Assembly (NCBI GenBank): GCA_002420185.1
Contig: DIHO01000018.1
Location: 136,348 to 190,646, forward strand
DNA: 54,299 nucleotides
Direction of reading: 5' to 3'
Source of the DNA: Opitutales bacterium UBA5694
Lineage (GTDB): Bacteria; Verrucomicrobiota; Verrucomicrobiia; Opitutales; Opitutaceae
Below the pieces are notes generated by a model. That model did not search any database. It was given only the letters and a program-made list of their open reading frames with translations, and was not told the DNA's origin. Numbering within the stretch: position 1 is the stretch's first letter; each line of letters begins with the position of its first letter. The position numbers and the translations under genes were made by a program. This document shows, piece after piece, positions 1 to 8,012 of the stretch.

Positions 1-155
1 GAGCCATTACAATCTCGCTCCCTCGGGAGGATTTTCAAAAAAAAAATCCGTTTACTCGGACATATTTGAGAGACGAGAATTGGAGTGATTGCAGAACAAT
101 CTTCAGTCGGTCTCAGAACTAGCAAACAAAGCCCTCCCTCATCTTAAATTTCCTC

Positions 156-800
156 GTGTCCAAAGACCTCAGCCAACTTAGAGAGGATTATTCGGGAGAA
201 AGTTTGCGCCGAAAGGATCTGTCTCAGGATCCCATCGAACAATTTCAGGCTTGGTTTTCCCAAGCTCAAGATTTGGAGGTGGTGGAGCCTAATGCCATGT
301 CGCTAGCTACAGTCGACGAAAAGGGGCAACCGTGGCAACGCTCTGTATTGCTGAAGGGATTGGATAAACGAGGCTTCGTCTTCTTCACAAATTTTGGCAG
401 CCGCAAATCCCAGCAGATCGCAGGAAACGCAAAAGTCTCCCTGCTCTTTCCGTGGATCTCCATCCATAGACAAGTAGCGGTCACCGGTTCTGCGACAAAG
501 ATTCCAGCAACCGAGTCCCTCAAATACTTTGTCACCCGTCCTTTTGGCAGCCAGATTGGGGCCTGGTCTTCACCCCAAAGCAGCATCATTTCTTCTCGTT
601 CTATCCTCGAAACCAAGTTGGATGAAATGAAACGGAAATTCAAAAAGGGCGACGTCCCGTTACCCTCCTTCTGGGGAGGCTTCCGGATTACTCCTGAGAC
701 GGTCGAGTTTTGGCAAGGGGGCCAAAATCGTATTCACGACCGTTTCCTGTATTCTAAGTCCGATGACGTTGGCTGGAACTTGAATCGTCTCGCTCCCTAA
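156..800 (+). CDS. pdxH: Pyridoxamine 5'-phosphate oxidase
   Basis: This cytoplasmic FMN enzyme oxidises pyridoxamine or pyridoxine 5'-phosphate to pyridoxal 5'-phosphate, the last step of vitamin B6 cofactor synthesis and salvage. The 214 residues match the usual family length. Visible landmarks are the FMN/substrate strands around residues 62-70 (RSVLLKGLD) and 76-88 (FFTNFGSRKSQQI), and the C-terminal family signature at 183-196 (VEFWQGGQNRIHDR) with the substrate-contacting Arg and His. The C-terminus ends in an N-R-L-A-P motif as in other PdxH proteins. The start is a GTG at 156 with no clear ribosome site, and the N-terminal helix fits this choice. The gene stands alone and is convergent with mutM, 15 bp away. 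The 155 bases before it hold only a short CTCCC/GGGAG palindrome and an A-run. Confidence 0.96.
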   Translation: MSKDLSQLREDYSGESLRRKDLSQDPIEQFQAWFSQAQDLEVVEPNAMSLATVDEKGQPWQRSVLLKGLDKRGFVFFTNFGSRKSQQIAGNAKVSLLFPWISIHRQVAVTGSATKIPATESLKYFVTRPFGSQIGAWSSPQSSIISSRSILETKLDEMKRKFKKGDVPLPSFWGGFRITPETVEFWQGGQNRIHDRFLYSKSDDVGWNLNRLAP

Positions 801-815
801 AGCAAAAACGAGAGC

Positions 816-1610
816 TCACGACTGCCATTTAGCGGACCAACAGGTTGTTCGTCCTCCAATCGTGCTTCGACTTAGTGCTTCACCCGTCTTCGGACAAATT
901 CCACCCGCTTTCCAGCGATGCTGAAAAAGCCAGGTCTTCGGGGGAATGGAATAATCTGTGGCAACGTACTTCAAAGCTCCGTCCCAAACGAATTTGACAG
1001 CACGGAAAAGCGATTTCTTCTCAGAGCTACTCAGTGATACCGCAGCTCGGTTGGGCCTAACCCTCGCCTTCCATAATATCTCATCCGCCATCCAATTGCC
1101 CACGCCAGGAAAAAACTCCTGCATAAGTAAAAGACTTTTCAGCGGCCCTCGCTTTCGTTTCTCAATGATCGAATTGAAATAGTCGTAGTCATATTTCGGC
1201 GATCCTACTTCCAGAGGTAACTCATTCCAAAACTTGGGGAGACCTGACGACTCGAATAGCTCTATTTTGCCGAACTGCCTTTGATCATTGAACACAAGCC
1301 ACCCGATGCACGTCTTCAGGGCAAGATGATCATGTTTCTCGGGAGGCTGATGATGACTTCGGATTCGGAGATTTCCCGTCATCCCGAGGTGAACCCCTAG
1401 CCAGGTTTCCCTTTCCAATTGAAAAAGCATCCGTTTCCCGTGAGTCCTCGACCCAATGAGGCGGTTTCCTTCGAGCTTTCGAGCCAATCGCACTGGATCA
1501 ACATCACGAAAGCAACGAACTTCTCCGTTCAGCTGTGCCGATTGAACCAATCTCCGTTTTCCGGGATCCCATTGGCGGCAGAAAAACACTACCTCAGCGA
1601 ATTCAGGCAT
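816..1610 (-). CDS. mutM: Fpg/Nei-family DNA glycosylase with degenerate zinc finger
   Basis: This is a bifunctional base-excision-repair glycosylase/AP lyase for oxidised purines or related lesions. The start is the ATG at 1610, not the upstream in-frame one at 1634, because the enzyme needs Pro2 and Glu3 right after Met (M-P-E-F-A-E). The conserved Lys is at about 59 (HGKR), the strand HLGMTGNLRI is at 74-83, and the helix-two-turn-helix lies near 161-186 (FFPGVGNWMADEIL). The C-terminal beta-hairpin keeps Arg254 in the GGRTT motif. Of the four expected zinc cysteines only Cys239 remains; the others align to Thr242, Ser259 and Trp262. The protein therefore looks like a zincless-finger Fpg that still carries its lesion-binding Arg. 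It lies 13 bp downstream of the M24 peptidase gene, probably in one transcript. Confidence 0.9.
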   Translation of the reverse strand: MPEFAEVVFFCRQWDPGKRRLVQSAQLNGEVRCFRDVDPVRLARKLEGNRLIGSRTHGKRMLFQLERETWLGVHLGMTGNLRIRSHHQPPEKHDHLALKTCIGWLVFNDQRQFGKIELFESSGLPKFWNELPLEVGSPKYDYDYFNSIIEKRKRGPLKSLLLMQEFFPGVGNWMADEILWKARVRPNRAAVSLSSSEKKSLFRAVKFVWDGALKYVATDYSIPPKTWLFQHRWKAGGICPKTGEALSRSTIGGRTTCWSAKWQS

Positions 1611-1623
1611 CTTGAAGGAACAT

Positions 1624-2796
1624 CTATTCCACAATCCAGTTGTAGTGATAGGAGCTTAATTTCTTCGGCCCCGTATCTGTCACTGCAACCACGTCTTCTA
1701 ATCTACAGCCCCCTAATCCGGGATAGTACAAACCGGGCTCAATGGTGATAACCGAGTTCCTCTTCAAGCGAAAGTTTACGATTGAGACTCGCGGCACCTC
1801 ATGAACTTCTAACCCCAAACCATGGCCTGTCCCATGAAAGAATCCTTGAGCTCCACTCTCATCGTGCGTGGTCAGATAATTGCGATCATCGAAGTACTTC
1901 TGTACCGAGGTATGGATAGTCTTTCCGTCTACTCCTGTCCGAACTTTTTTGATGGCCTGACTATGTGCTCCTTTTACTGCCGTAACCAGCGCTCTCTGAG
2001 CATCAGAAGGCTTTCCTTTCAAGAAAGTTCGCGTCATGTCACCAAAGTATCCCGTTTTCGCGACCCGCGGAAACACATCCACAATGATCAATTCATTCGC
2101 TCTTAGCGGTCCCGAACCCGTGCAGTGTGGGTCACAAGCCTGGTCTCCACCCGCTGCAATTGTGTCCATAGGAATCGAACCTGCGGTCAAACAGGCAACC
2201 TCTATTGCTTCCCTAAGCTTTTCCGAGGTCAGCCGTTTACCCTCGAGGTAAAGGTAGTCCCTCTTGATAGTGGACTTTTTCAGAGTTTCTTCTGCCGCCC
2301 GTATTCCCGCCGCACTACACCGGTTACTCTGTCGAAGAAATCGCATTTCTTCCTCCGTCTTCGTTTCTCGGGCTGGAAATATCGACGTCTTCATTGCATC
2401 AATTTTTATCCCAAACCCTTGCAGTTGAAACGCCAGCCAAGCGGGAAAATCCGACGAAACTCTAAATCCATTAACCCGATACGCCGCTGCCAAGGTCGCA
2501 ACAATTTCAGCAACGCCAACATCATCCCGCCTAAATTTGGTACGAGCCTTCTCGATCCATTCCTCCAGAGCCAGAATGGTACTGAACGCCGATTCCTTCA
2601 ATCCTCTCGAAAATTCGAGCTGGTTTAGCACCGCGATTGATTTAGCCCCCTTTTTCATGGATATGAAGGCATCCGGAACGCCGAACTTTGCCAAATAAAG
2701 CTGATCCGCTGAGGTACGCGTATCCGCATACATTAAAATCGGGAGGGGCAGTTTCCGCTTTCGTGCACGACTAGACTTGCTCACATATTTAACCAA
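1624..2796 (-). CDS. M24-family metallopeptidase (Xaa-Pro aminopeptidase-like)
   Basis: This is a cytoplasmic dinuclear metallopeptidase of the pita-bread fold, expected to remove N-terminal residues ahead of proline. The N-terminal ~140 residues form the creatinase-like domain and the catalytic domain follows. All five metal ligands can be placed: Asp240 (IIVDVFP), Asp253 (FGDMTRT), His325 (HGTGHGLGLEVHE), Glu353 (ITIEPGLYY) and Glu367 (RLEDVV). The start at 2796 is followed by a short Lys/Arg-rich N-terminus (KSSRARKRK), which is unusual and could mean the true start is further in. It is the first gene of a likely two-gene unit with mutM. Exact specificity (PepP, PepQ or another M24B member) cannot be told from sequence. 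Confidence 0.9.
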   Translation of the reverse strand: MVKYVSKSSRARKRKLPLPILMYADTRTSADQLYLAKFGVPDAFISMKKGAKSIAVLNQLEFSRGLKESAFSTILALEEWIEKARTKFRRDDVGVAEIVATLAAAYRVNGFRVSSDFPAWLAFQLQGFGIKIDAMKTSIFPARETKTEEEMRFLRQSNRCSAAGIRAAEETLKKSTIKRDYLYLEGKRLTSEKLREAIEVACLTAGSIPMDTIAAGGDQACDPHCTGSGPLRANELIIVDVFPRVAKTGYFGDMTRTFLKGKPSDAQRALVTAVKGAHSQAIKKVRTGVDGKTIHTSVQKYFDDRNYLTTHDESGAQGFFHGTGHGLGLEVHEVPRVSIVNFRLKRNSVITIEPGLYYPGLGGCRLEDVVAVTDTGPKKLSSYHYNWIVE

Positions 2797-2884
2797 TATC
2801 TCTCTCCGAAAAATGTAAAGCCCGCTAACCCCTTACAACACGGCCTACCTCTCGCAAGACGACTGGTGTGAGTCCTTCAAACGT

Positions 2885-3022
2885 TCAATCGCCCGCGCAA
2901 TCAGCAAGGCCAACCGAGAAAGAAAAATCCACCAACACTAATACCACCAGCATTACCGCCATTTCCTCAATCACACGCTCGTGCGAACGTGGACTCAGAC
3001 TGGATATCGAGCCCTGCTTCAT
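2885..3022 (-). CDS. Possible 45-residue single-span membrane protein
   Basis: A short reading frame with an ATG start lies in the 252-bp gap between hslO and the M24 gene, on the same strand. It has a charged N-terminal half (S-P-R-S-H-E-R-V-I-E-E) and then a hydrophobic stretch rich in Val, Leu and Met (MAVMLVVLVLVDFSFSVGL), and it ends in Ala-Gly-Asp. I do not recognise a family. The position in a co-directional gap and the clean amphipathic/hydrophobic pattern are the only support. It may be chance coding in non-coding DNA. Confidence 0.22.
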   Translation of the reverse strand: MKQGSISSLSPRSHERVIEEMAVMLVVLVLVDFSFSVGLADCAGD

Positions 3023-3048
3023 TCATCGTTCCAAAGACCAGCTCCTAA

Positions 3049-3858
3049 CTACTCCACTTTGTCTTTCAAGCCCTCATCGTAGGCTTCCATCGTCTCTTTA
3101 CTGATCCGATATTTGCCAGAGCACCTTGGGCAATTCACTTCAATCAGCTCCTCTCCGAGAAACAGTTCATCGGGGCTTTGGCGCCATACTGGTTCCAACG
3201 CCTCGAGAATCCGCTTTTGATTACAGCCACATTCCCATTTTACAATTCGAGTCTCCAAGGGGTTCACGTGCTCGGTTACCGATAAGACACGCAAATCGTC
3301 TACAGTCAGATCCCTGAACCATTCTTCATCATAATCTGGGTGGGCAGAGACGATAGCAAAGGTCTCCGTATCGAGCCTGAAAAAACGGGCTGGGCGCTGC
3401 TCACTCATCGCGTAAAAGGCCTCCACGGCCGCCAACGGATCGTTTCCTTCAAAAGGGACTACACTGCGATGGATCGGCTTATTTCCCTTCGCGACTTCCT
3501 GATAAAAAACGTTCTCTTCCGCCTCCTTTACATTTTCGGTGAAAGCACGCCCTACCACCGACCCAATTTCGGTATCTCCTCCTAGAAAAAGATTGAGCAG
3601 CGGATCCTGAAAATTGATGGTCCAGGCCAAGACTTCATTTCTGGGGCGCGAAACACAATGGAGAGAAAATGCGGCCAAAGTGGTTTTGAGCAGATCATCC
3701 GCTCGAGGATCCATCCCGATCTTGTTGTCCTTTAGGTGGAGATAGTATTCCACATACAGATCGCTGAAATTCGCCATTGCGAAAAGAACGTTTCGCTCTC
3801 TGACAAAACTCGAGACGATTGTGAAGGCAGGTTCGTTTGGTAGTTCAGCCTCAGGCAT
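3049..3858 (-). CDS. hslO: Hsp33-family redox-regulated chaperone
   Basis: Hsp33 is a cytoplasmic holdase that is inactive when its four cysteines bind zinc and is switched on by disulfide formation under oxidative stress with unfolding. The C-terminal switch domain shows both pairs, Cys-Gly-Cys near residue 210 and Cys-Pro-Arg-Cys near 243. The N-terminal domain (about residues 15-190) has the family pattern around GRAFTENVKEAEE and the later FRDLTVDDLR. I prefer the ATG at 3858. The frame also extends to a TTG at 3873, adding five residues. At about 269 residues it is slightly shorter than the E. coli protein (292). It stands alone, with 129 bp to the next gene downstream of the start side. 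Confidence 0.9.
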   Translation of the reverse strand: MPEAELPNEPAFTIVSSFVRERNVLFAMANFSDLYVEYYLHLKDNKIGMDPRADDLLKTTLAAFSLHCVSRPRNEVLAWTINFQDPLLNLFLGGDTEIGSVVGRAFTENVKEAEENVFYQEVAKGNKPIHRSVVPFEGNDPLAAVEAFYAMSEQRPARFFRLDTETFAIVSAHPDYDEEWFRDLTVDDLRVLSVTEHVNPLETRIVKWECGCNQKRILEALEPVWRQSPDELFLGEELIEVNCPRCSGKYRISKETMEAYDEGLKDKVE

Positions 3859-4002
3859 CTGGAAAAACAACAAAACCAGATGATTACCATTTGTCCAGAC
3901 CCAGATGAGGAGGGTCAGAGGATAATCTCCCTATAAGAGCAGAAACGTATTGAGACCTTGATTACTGCTGTCTCAAGCATCAATCGATGCAAGAGCAATA
4001 CC

Positions 4003-4815
4003 CTATTTCGGATTGAGGGCTTCGATTCGAAGAGCGACTTCGCCCCTGCGATCATCCCCATTGGCAACATTCAGAAAATCCTGGAGCGCCGCAATTGCGA
4101 CGTCTATCTCTCCGAAAAATTCAGCTAGCTCGGCGACCGAAAGCATCAATTCAACCTGAGTCTCCGGAACCGAGGACCTAATTTTATAAGCCACCTTCAA
4201 ATGCTCGTAGGCCTTTTTTTTAGACAATTCGTAACCCAAATAGGCATCTCCAACCGCGCGGTGATAGCCCCGTATCATATCTGGAATAGTGAGCTGATCA
4301 CCCAGCATCTCTAAACTCGCAATTCGATTGGATACGCTTTGCGTGCTTTCCTCGTTGTGTAGCTCGATAAGGAGGTACTTCAAAAAGGCTAGCTCCCCAA
4401 AAAACCTCGATGGATAGGACTCAAAAATGTATCGGTAAGCAGACCGTGCTACCTCCAAGTCAGGCTCGTCAAGATGCTTGTGGTTGATTCTTGTTAGGTA
4501 ATAGGCCGACGCAATTCCCACTTGATCGTTCGGGTTCGACTCAAAAAGGATCTCGAACGTCTCCTTCGCCAAGAGCGCATTTTCCTCCCTCATGGGTTGG
4601 ACGTGCAACTGCCCTAACGCTCTCGCGTACAACTTTAGCCGCTCGTTACCTGTACTCCTTGCTCTAAGGTCGTTGATTTCTGGAGACCCAGAATTGTAGA
4701 GCAGCAAGGCTTCCTCCTCCCAATCGCCTGCCCCCCAAAGCGAGCCCTGAAACGCGGCCGCCGCTAAAACAGCAACGATCCCAGTCGCAAATCGGAAAGA
4801 AAATACAGGATACAT
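4003..4815 (-). CDS. Uncharacterised secreted helical-repeat protein
   Basis: About 270 residues starting at the ATG at 4815. I choose it because it places a good signal peptide at the very N-terminus (hydrophobic AVLAAAAFQGSLWGAG segment); upstream in-frame starts would put 24 polar residues before it. The mature part is helical and reads like degenerate tetratricopeptide units (for example ARSAYRYIFESYPS and AYEHLKVAYKIRSS), with an acidic composition. No catalytic motif is visible. It may be a periplasmic or surface-exposed scaffold protein. It is flanked by a 358-bp gap on its start side and is probably monocistronic. I do not recognise a named family. Confidence 0.7.
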   Translation of the reverse strand: MYPVFSFRFATGIVAVLAAAAFQGSLWGAGDWEEEALLLYNSGSPEINDLRARSTGNERLKLYARALGQLHVQPMREENALLAKETFEILFESNPNDQVGIASAYYLTRINHKHLDEPDLEVARSAYRYIFESYPSRFFGELAFLKYLLIELHNEESTQSVSNRIASLEMLGDQLTIPDMIRGYHRAVGDAYLGYELSKKKAYEHLKVAYKIRSSVPETQVELMLSVAELAEFFGEIDVAIAALQDFLNVANGDDRRGEVALRIEALNPK

Positions 4816-5173
4816 AGAATTTGAGGTCTGGCTAAGCCAAATTATCTCCGACATCTTATTCGACAATAACCTATGGGTGGATTCCAATTTGTCCAGCTAA
4901 GTAAGCGAAAGCACTTCCATTAAAATGAAATGATATCGCTTCGCTCAAACTGCCCTACTCCCTATGGCAGCACCGAATCCATTCAGGCAGGCAGCGCAGC
5001 GAGCAACAACTAGGCCAGGGTACCGAAGGACGAAGTCCCGGCACATTCACGTTCTAGTAAATTCAATCAGCCTCGCAGAGGGCCAACCGAACTCCCTTTA
5101 GTCCTCGCACTTTCAAACCTTGAACCTTTTTCTGTTTCGAATTTCTAGAATTCTTTGAAACACCCGACCCTTT
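4816..5173. other. 358-bp divergent intergenic region
   Basis: This lies between two divergent genes for exported proteins, so it should hold both promoters. I see no gene. A compact hairpin sits at 5023-5041: CCG and GGAC pair with GTCC and CGG around a GAA loop with a two-base bulge. It resembles a small palindromic element, but I found no second copy in the window by eye. Confidence 0.4.
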
Positions 5174-5896
5174 ATGAGCCAGAGATTCCAATCGAAGCGA
5201 CTGCTAACTGCGATTTGCCTGATAACCCTATCACTTACGCTGTCCGGGTGTGTCTATCTCCGACTTCTTTATTTCAAGAACCAGCTAAAGAAATTCGACC
5301 AAAACGTAACGGTCCAATCCTCCCAGAAACTCGTTTTCGGATTTCGTGATCCAATCGTGAGGGACGCCGACTTCGTTTTCCTAAGCGGTGCGAGTCCTGA
5401 AGAAATCGAGAAACTCCACCAGGGTCTCCGCGAAGAGGTCTGGACATGGACCTTTCATAAAAAGCTAGGCTCCCCCGACGACCAGCCCTTTTCTATGGCC
5501 TTCAAAACGCACTTCAAGGATCGCCTGTTGACGCACATGGAGATCGACGAAACGTTTGTTAAGCTGATCGGCTCGGACCCTATTCTGTCGATGTTCAAGA
5601 ATATCGGAGAAGCCAAAATCAACAAATTGAGACGATCCATGAGCATTGAGCTGGACAAAACCTCCGTACTCACCGCTTCCCTGCCTTCACTCAACGAAAT
5701 TTTCGATGTCATGGGAAGACCGAGTAGAATCGCAAAACCGCAATCCAACTCAGGGGCCCGATGCGAGTACGAGTTCAATTTCCACGATCCCGAAAGCGGA
5801 AAGAAAGCTGGTCAGTTTCAGTTGCATTTTACCGGGCCTCTTCAAAATCCGAACCGTTCCATAACGGGATTTACTGTAACGGGAAAAGCTCGATAA
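5174..5896 (+). CDS. Uncharacterised outer-membrane-type lipoprotein
   Basis: A 240-residue lipoprotein. The N-terminus has basic residues, a hydrophobic core and the lipobox L-S-G-C, with Cys26 as the predicted lipidated residue. The residue after Cys is Val, so no Asp+2 inner-membrane retention signal is present. The rest is soluble alpha/beta-like sequence with no motif I can name. It is followed 12 bp later by the tautomerase-like gene, so the two are probably co-transcribed, although no functional link is obvious. A small overlapping frame starting at 5155 is a shadow. Confidence 0.8.
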   Translation: MSQRFQSKRLLTAICLITLSLTLSGCVYLRLLYFKNQLKKFDQNVTVQSSQKLVFGFRDPIVRDADFVFLSGASPEEIEKLHQGLREEVWTWTFHKKLGSPDDQPFSMAFKTHFKDRLLTHMEIDETFVKLIGSDPILSMFKNIGEAKINKLRRSMSIELDKTSVLTASLPSLNEIFDVMGRPSRIAKPQSNSGARCEYEFNFHDPESGKKAGQFQLHFTGPLQNPNRSITGFTVTGKAR

Positions 5897-5908
5897 ACTC
5901 AATTTACA

Positions 5909-6256
5909 ATGCCCTATTTAAATATTGAAACGAACGGTTCGCTAGCCCCATCAAAAAGCGGATCTATCCTCAAGAATCTCTCGACCCAAATAGCGAGCCT
6001 TCTTGACAAGCCCGAGGACTACGTGATGGTGCGTATCGGGTTTTCCCCTTCGATGAGCTTTGCAGGAACGACTGAAGCCTGTGCGTTCTGCATCCTCATC
6101 AATTTGGGATTGGATGACCTACAAATTCCTGATCTCTCTCAGACTCTCACGAACGCGGTTTCTCACGGCCTCTCGATAAGGCCCGAACGTATCTACCTTC
6201 GGTTTGAATCACCGCAAAGAAGTCATTTCGCCCACAACGGAAATCCGTTTGCCTAA
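5909..6256 (+). CDS. MIF/tautomerase-superfamily protein
   Basis: A 115-residue member of the macrophage-migration-inhibitory-factor group. These small trimeric beta-alpha-beta proteins use the amino group of Pro1, exposed after Met removal, for keto-enol tautomerisation. Proline follows the initiator Met (M-P-Y-L-N-I). The family patterns LLDKPEDYVMVRIG (about residues 34-47) and the later RPERIYLRFES strand are clear, as is the loop SMSFAGTTEACA. The usual C-terminal W-N-G-x-T-F reads H-N-G-N-P-F here, so it is present but altered. Substrate is unknown; phenylpyruvate or dopachrome activity is a family default only. Confidence 0.85.
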   Translation: MPYLNIETNGSLAPSKSGSILKNLSTQIASLLDKPEDYVMVRIGFSPSMSFAGTTEACAFCILINLGLDDLQIPDLSQTLTNAVSHGLSIRPERIYLRFESPQRSHFAHNGNPFA

Positions 6257-6309
6257 AAATTAAACGTTGACATATCCGCCCTACCGAGATTCCCAGACTC
6301 GCATTACGA

Positions 6310-6708
6310 ATGTTGCTTCGGAATAAAGTCTTTGGCAGTCTGGCGATCATCGTTATTTGTCTCACCAATGGGTGGCACCTAGCACCTATCCAAGCCTTTG
6401 CCTGGTTGTCGATGGCCATAGAGAACTCAGACTCAGACAATTTCACCGAGGCTTTGAGCTCGGCTATGGAAGGAAAAGAGACCTGCGGTATTTGCCAATA
6501 CGTCATCGAACAAAGAACGAATGTAGACGATCAGGTGATCGGGTACTGGAACGTGGTCCCCAAGTGGCTACTTACTGCACCGAGCTCTGCAGAACCTTTG
6601 ATAGTCCCTCCTCAGAGTTGGAAAAGAGCCACCCAACAGACTTCTGTTATGGGCGATACTGATAACAGTTTGGAGCTACCCCCGCCTAAGCGGCTGGTGC
6701 TATCCTAA
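6310..6708 (+). CDS. Small exported CxxC protein next to an outer-membrane protein gene
   Basis: A 132-residue protein with an N-terminal hydrophobic segment (about residues 7-34) and then a Cys-Gly-Ile-Cys pair at 59-62, in a context (SSAMEGKETCGICQYV) reminiscent of DUF2946-like small proteins that travel with metal-related genes. The C-terminal third is Pro/Ser-rich. It precedes a Met/His-rich outer-membrane protein gene on the same strand by about 160 bp. I infer that the pair belongs together and may deal with a soft metal such as copper. No biochemical motif proves this. A possible TTGACA -35 hexamer lies upstream, near 6270. Confidence 0.65.
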   Translation: MLLRNKVFGSLAIIVICLTNGWHLAPIQAFAWLSMAIENSDSDNFTEALSSAMEGKETCGICQYVIEQRTNVDDQVIGYWNVVPKWLLTAPSSAEPLIVPPQSWKRATQQTSVMGDTDNSLELPPPKRLVLS

Positions 6709-6870
6709 TCAGATTCTTGTTTCTATCACCGGATTGACGGTTTGACCGCGAATAGTTGCATCCAAATGGGATGCCTTCTGTCGCTATTTCGCGTTTGCCT
6801 TACCAACTCGCAAAGAGCCCTCGAGGAAACACCAGGGCCAACCTGCACTAAATACAAATTTCCAAGTTCA

Positions 6871-7947
6871 ATGAAAATTTCCAATCACACAATCACATTG
6901 GCAGTAGCCAGTACACTGCTTCTAAAATCGTCCCAAGCTCACGAATACGAGTTTGCCAGGCCAGATAGCCATGCTCCCATCATGGTCATGGCCGACCATA
7001 CTCACGAATCAGGAGAGTGGATGCTATCCTTTCGCCAAATGCAAATGAAAATGGAGGGAATGCGAAACAGTGAAACCAGTCGGGCTTCACAGGATGTATT
7101 CAACGCAAACTACACCGTCACGCCCACTCGTATGACCATGGAAATGACGATGCTGGGTGTTATGTACGCCCCCTCTGACAAGATGACTCTATTTGCCATG
7201 CTGCCCTACCTAGACTCCAGCATGGACCACGAAATCTTTGGGATGGCGGCACCGCTTATTTCACTAAACGACGGATCTAGCACCTTCACCACCGAAAGCA
7301 GTGGTTGGGGCGACCTAAAACTGGGCACTCTATTGCCATTCTATAAATCCGCTGGAGACAAGGCCCACTTCGGTCTCAGTTTCAGCCTTCCAAGCGGTTC
7401 GATCGCGGAAACCGATTTAGTACCGGGACCCGGTGGACGCGCTCAGCGTCAGCTTCCCGCACCGATGCAAATGGGAAGCGGTAGCATGGAGTTCAATCCG
7501 TCGATCACCTACATCAGTCAAAAAGAGTCATGGTCCTATGGTGCTCAAGCCAAAGCAAAAATCCGCCTAAACACAAATCACCACGACTACCGACTTGGCA
7601 ACTCCCTCGAAGCTTCGGGCTGGATCGCGTCAAAGCTTATGGATCAACTTAGCATTTCGGGAAGAATCGCTTATAAGTATTCCGAAAAAATGAGCGGAAC
7701 CCAGTCCGATCTCTCATTCAACCCTCCGTTCGCTCCCTCTCGCAGAACGGTGACGGCAGCCTTTTCTGAAAATTATGGCGGGCAACGCGTAGACGCCGCA
7801 ATCGGGTTTAATTATTTCTTCAATAAAGGATCCGCTTCAGGTAACCGAATTGCCTTGGAAGTCGTGTCGCCAATCTTTCAGGACCTCAACGGGCTCCAAT
7901 TAGAGACGAAACTCACAACCATATTGGGATGGCAATACTCCTGGTAG
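6871..7947 (+). CDS. Met/His-rich outer-membrane beta-barrel protein
   Basis: About 358 residues from the ATG at 6871, which places the signal peptide (A-V-A-S-T-L-L-L-K-S-S-Q-A) at the N-terminus; the open frame upstream to 6742 carries no signal. The mature protein begins with His/Asp/Met-rich sequence (HAPIMVMADHTHESGEW) and has repeated Met pairs (QMQMKMEGM, TRMTMEMTM, MDHEIFGM). The remainder alternates in short amphipathic strands ending in an aromatic C-terminus (GWQYSW), as outer-membrane barrels do. I recall this family being annotated simply as transporter and found near copper-handling genes. Metal specificity is inference from composition and neighbour. Confidence 0.72.
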   Translation: MKISNHTITLAVASTLLLKSSQAHEYEFARPDSHAPIMVMADHTHESGEWMLSFRQMQMKMEGMRNSETSRASQDVFNANYTVTPTRMTMEMTMLGVMYAPSDKMTLFAMLPYLDSSMDHEIFGMAAPLISLNDGSSTFTTESSGWGDLKLGTLLPFYKSAGDKAHFGLSFSLPSGSIAETDLVPGPGGRAQRQLPAPMQMGSGSMEFNPSITYISQKESWSYGAQAKAKIRLNTNHHDYRLGNSLEASGWIASKLMDQLSISGRIAYKYSEKMSGTQSDLSFNPPFAPSRRTVTAAFSENYGGQRVDAAIGFNYFFNKGSASGNRIALEVVSPIFQDLNGLQLETKLTTILGWQYSW

Positions 7948-8012
7948 AAGTTCAAGGACAACGCTGACCAGTTGAACATTAAAACAGCCTGGGCCCTGGC
8001 AAAAATCAAATT

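Noticed and set aside
1419..1748. 109-residue plus-strand frame across mutM and the M24 gene
   Set aside because: It lies antisense to two well-supported genes and has no recognisable motif.
4981..5045. Possible insertion-sequence or REP remnant in the divergent gap
   Set aside because: Only one small palindrome is visible. There is no second copy, target duplication or transposase reading frame.
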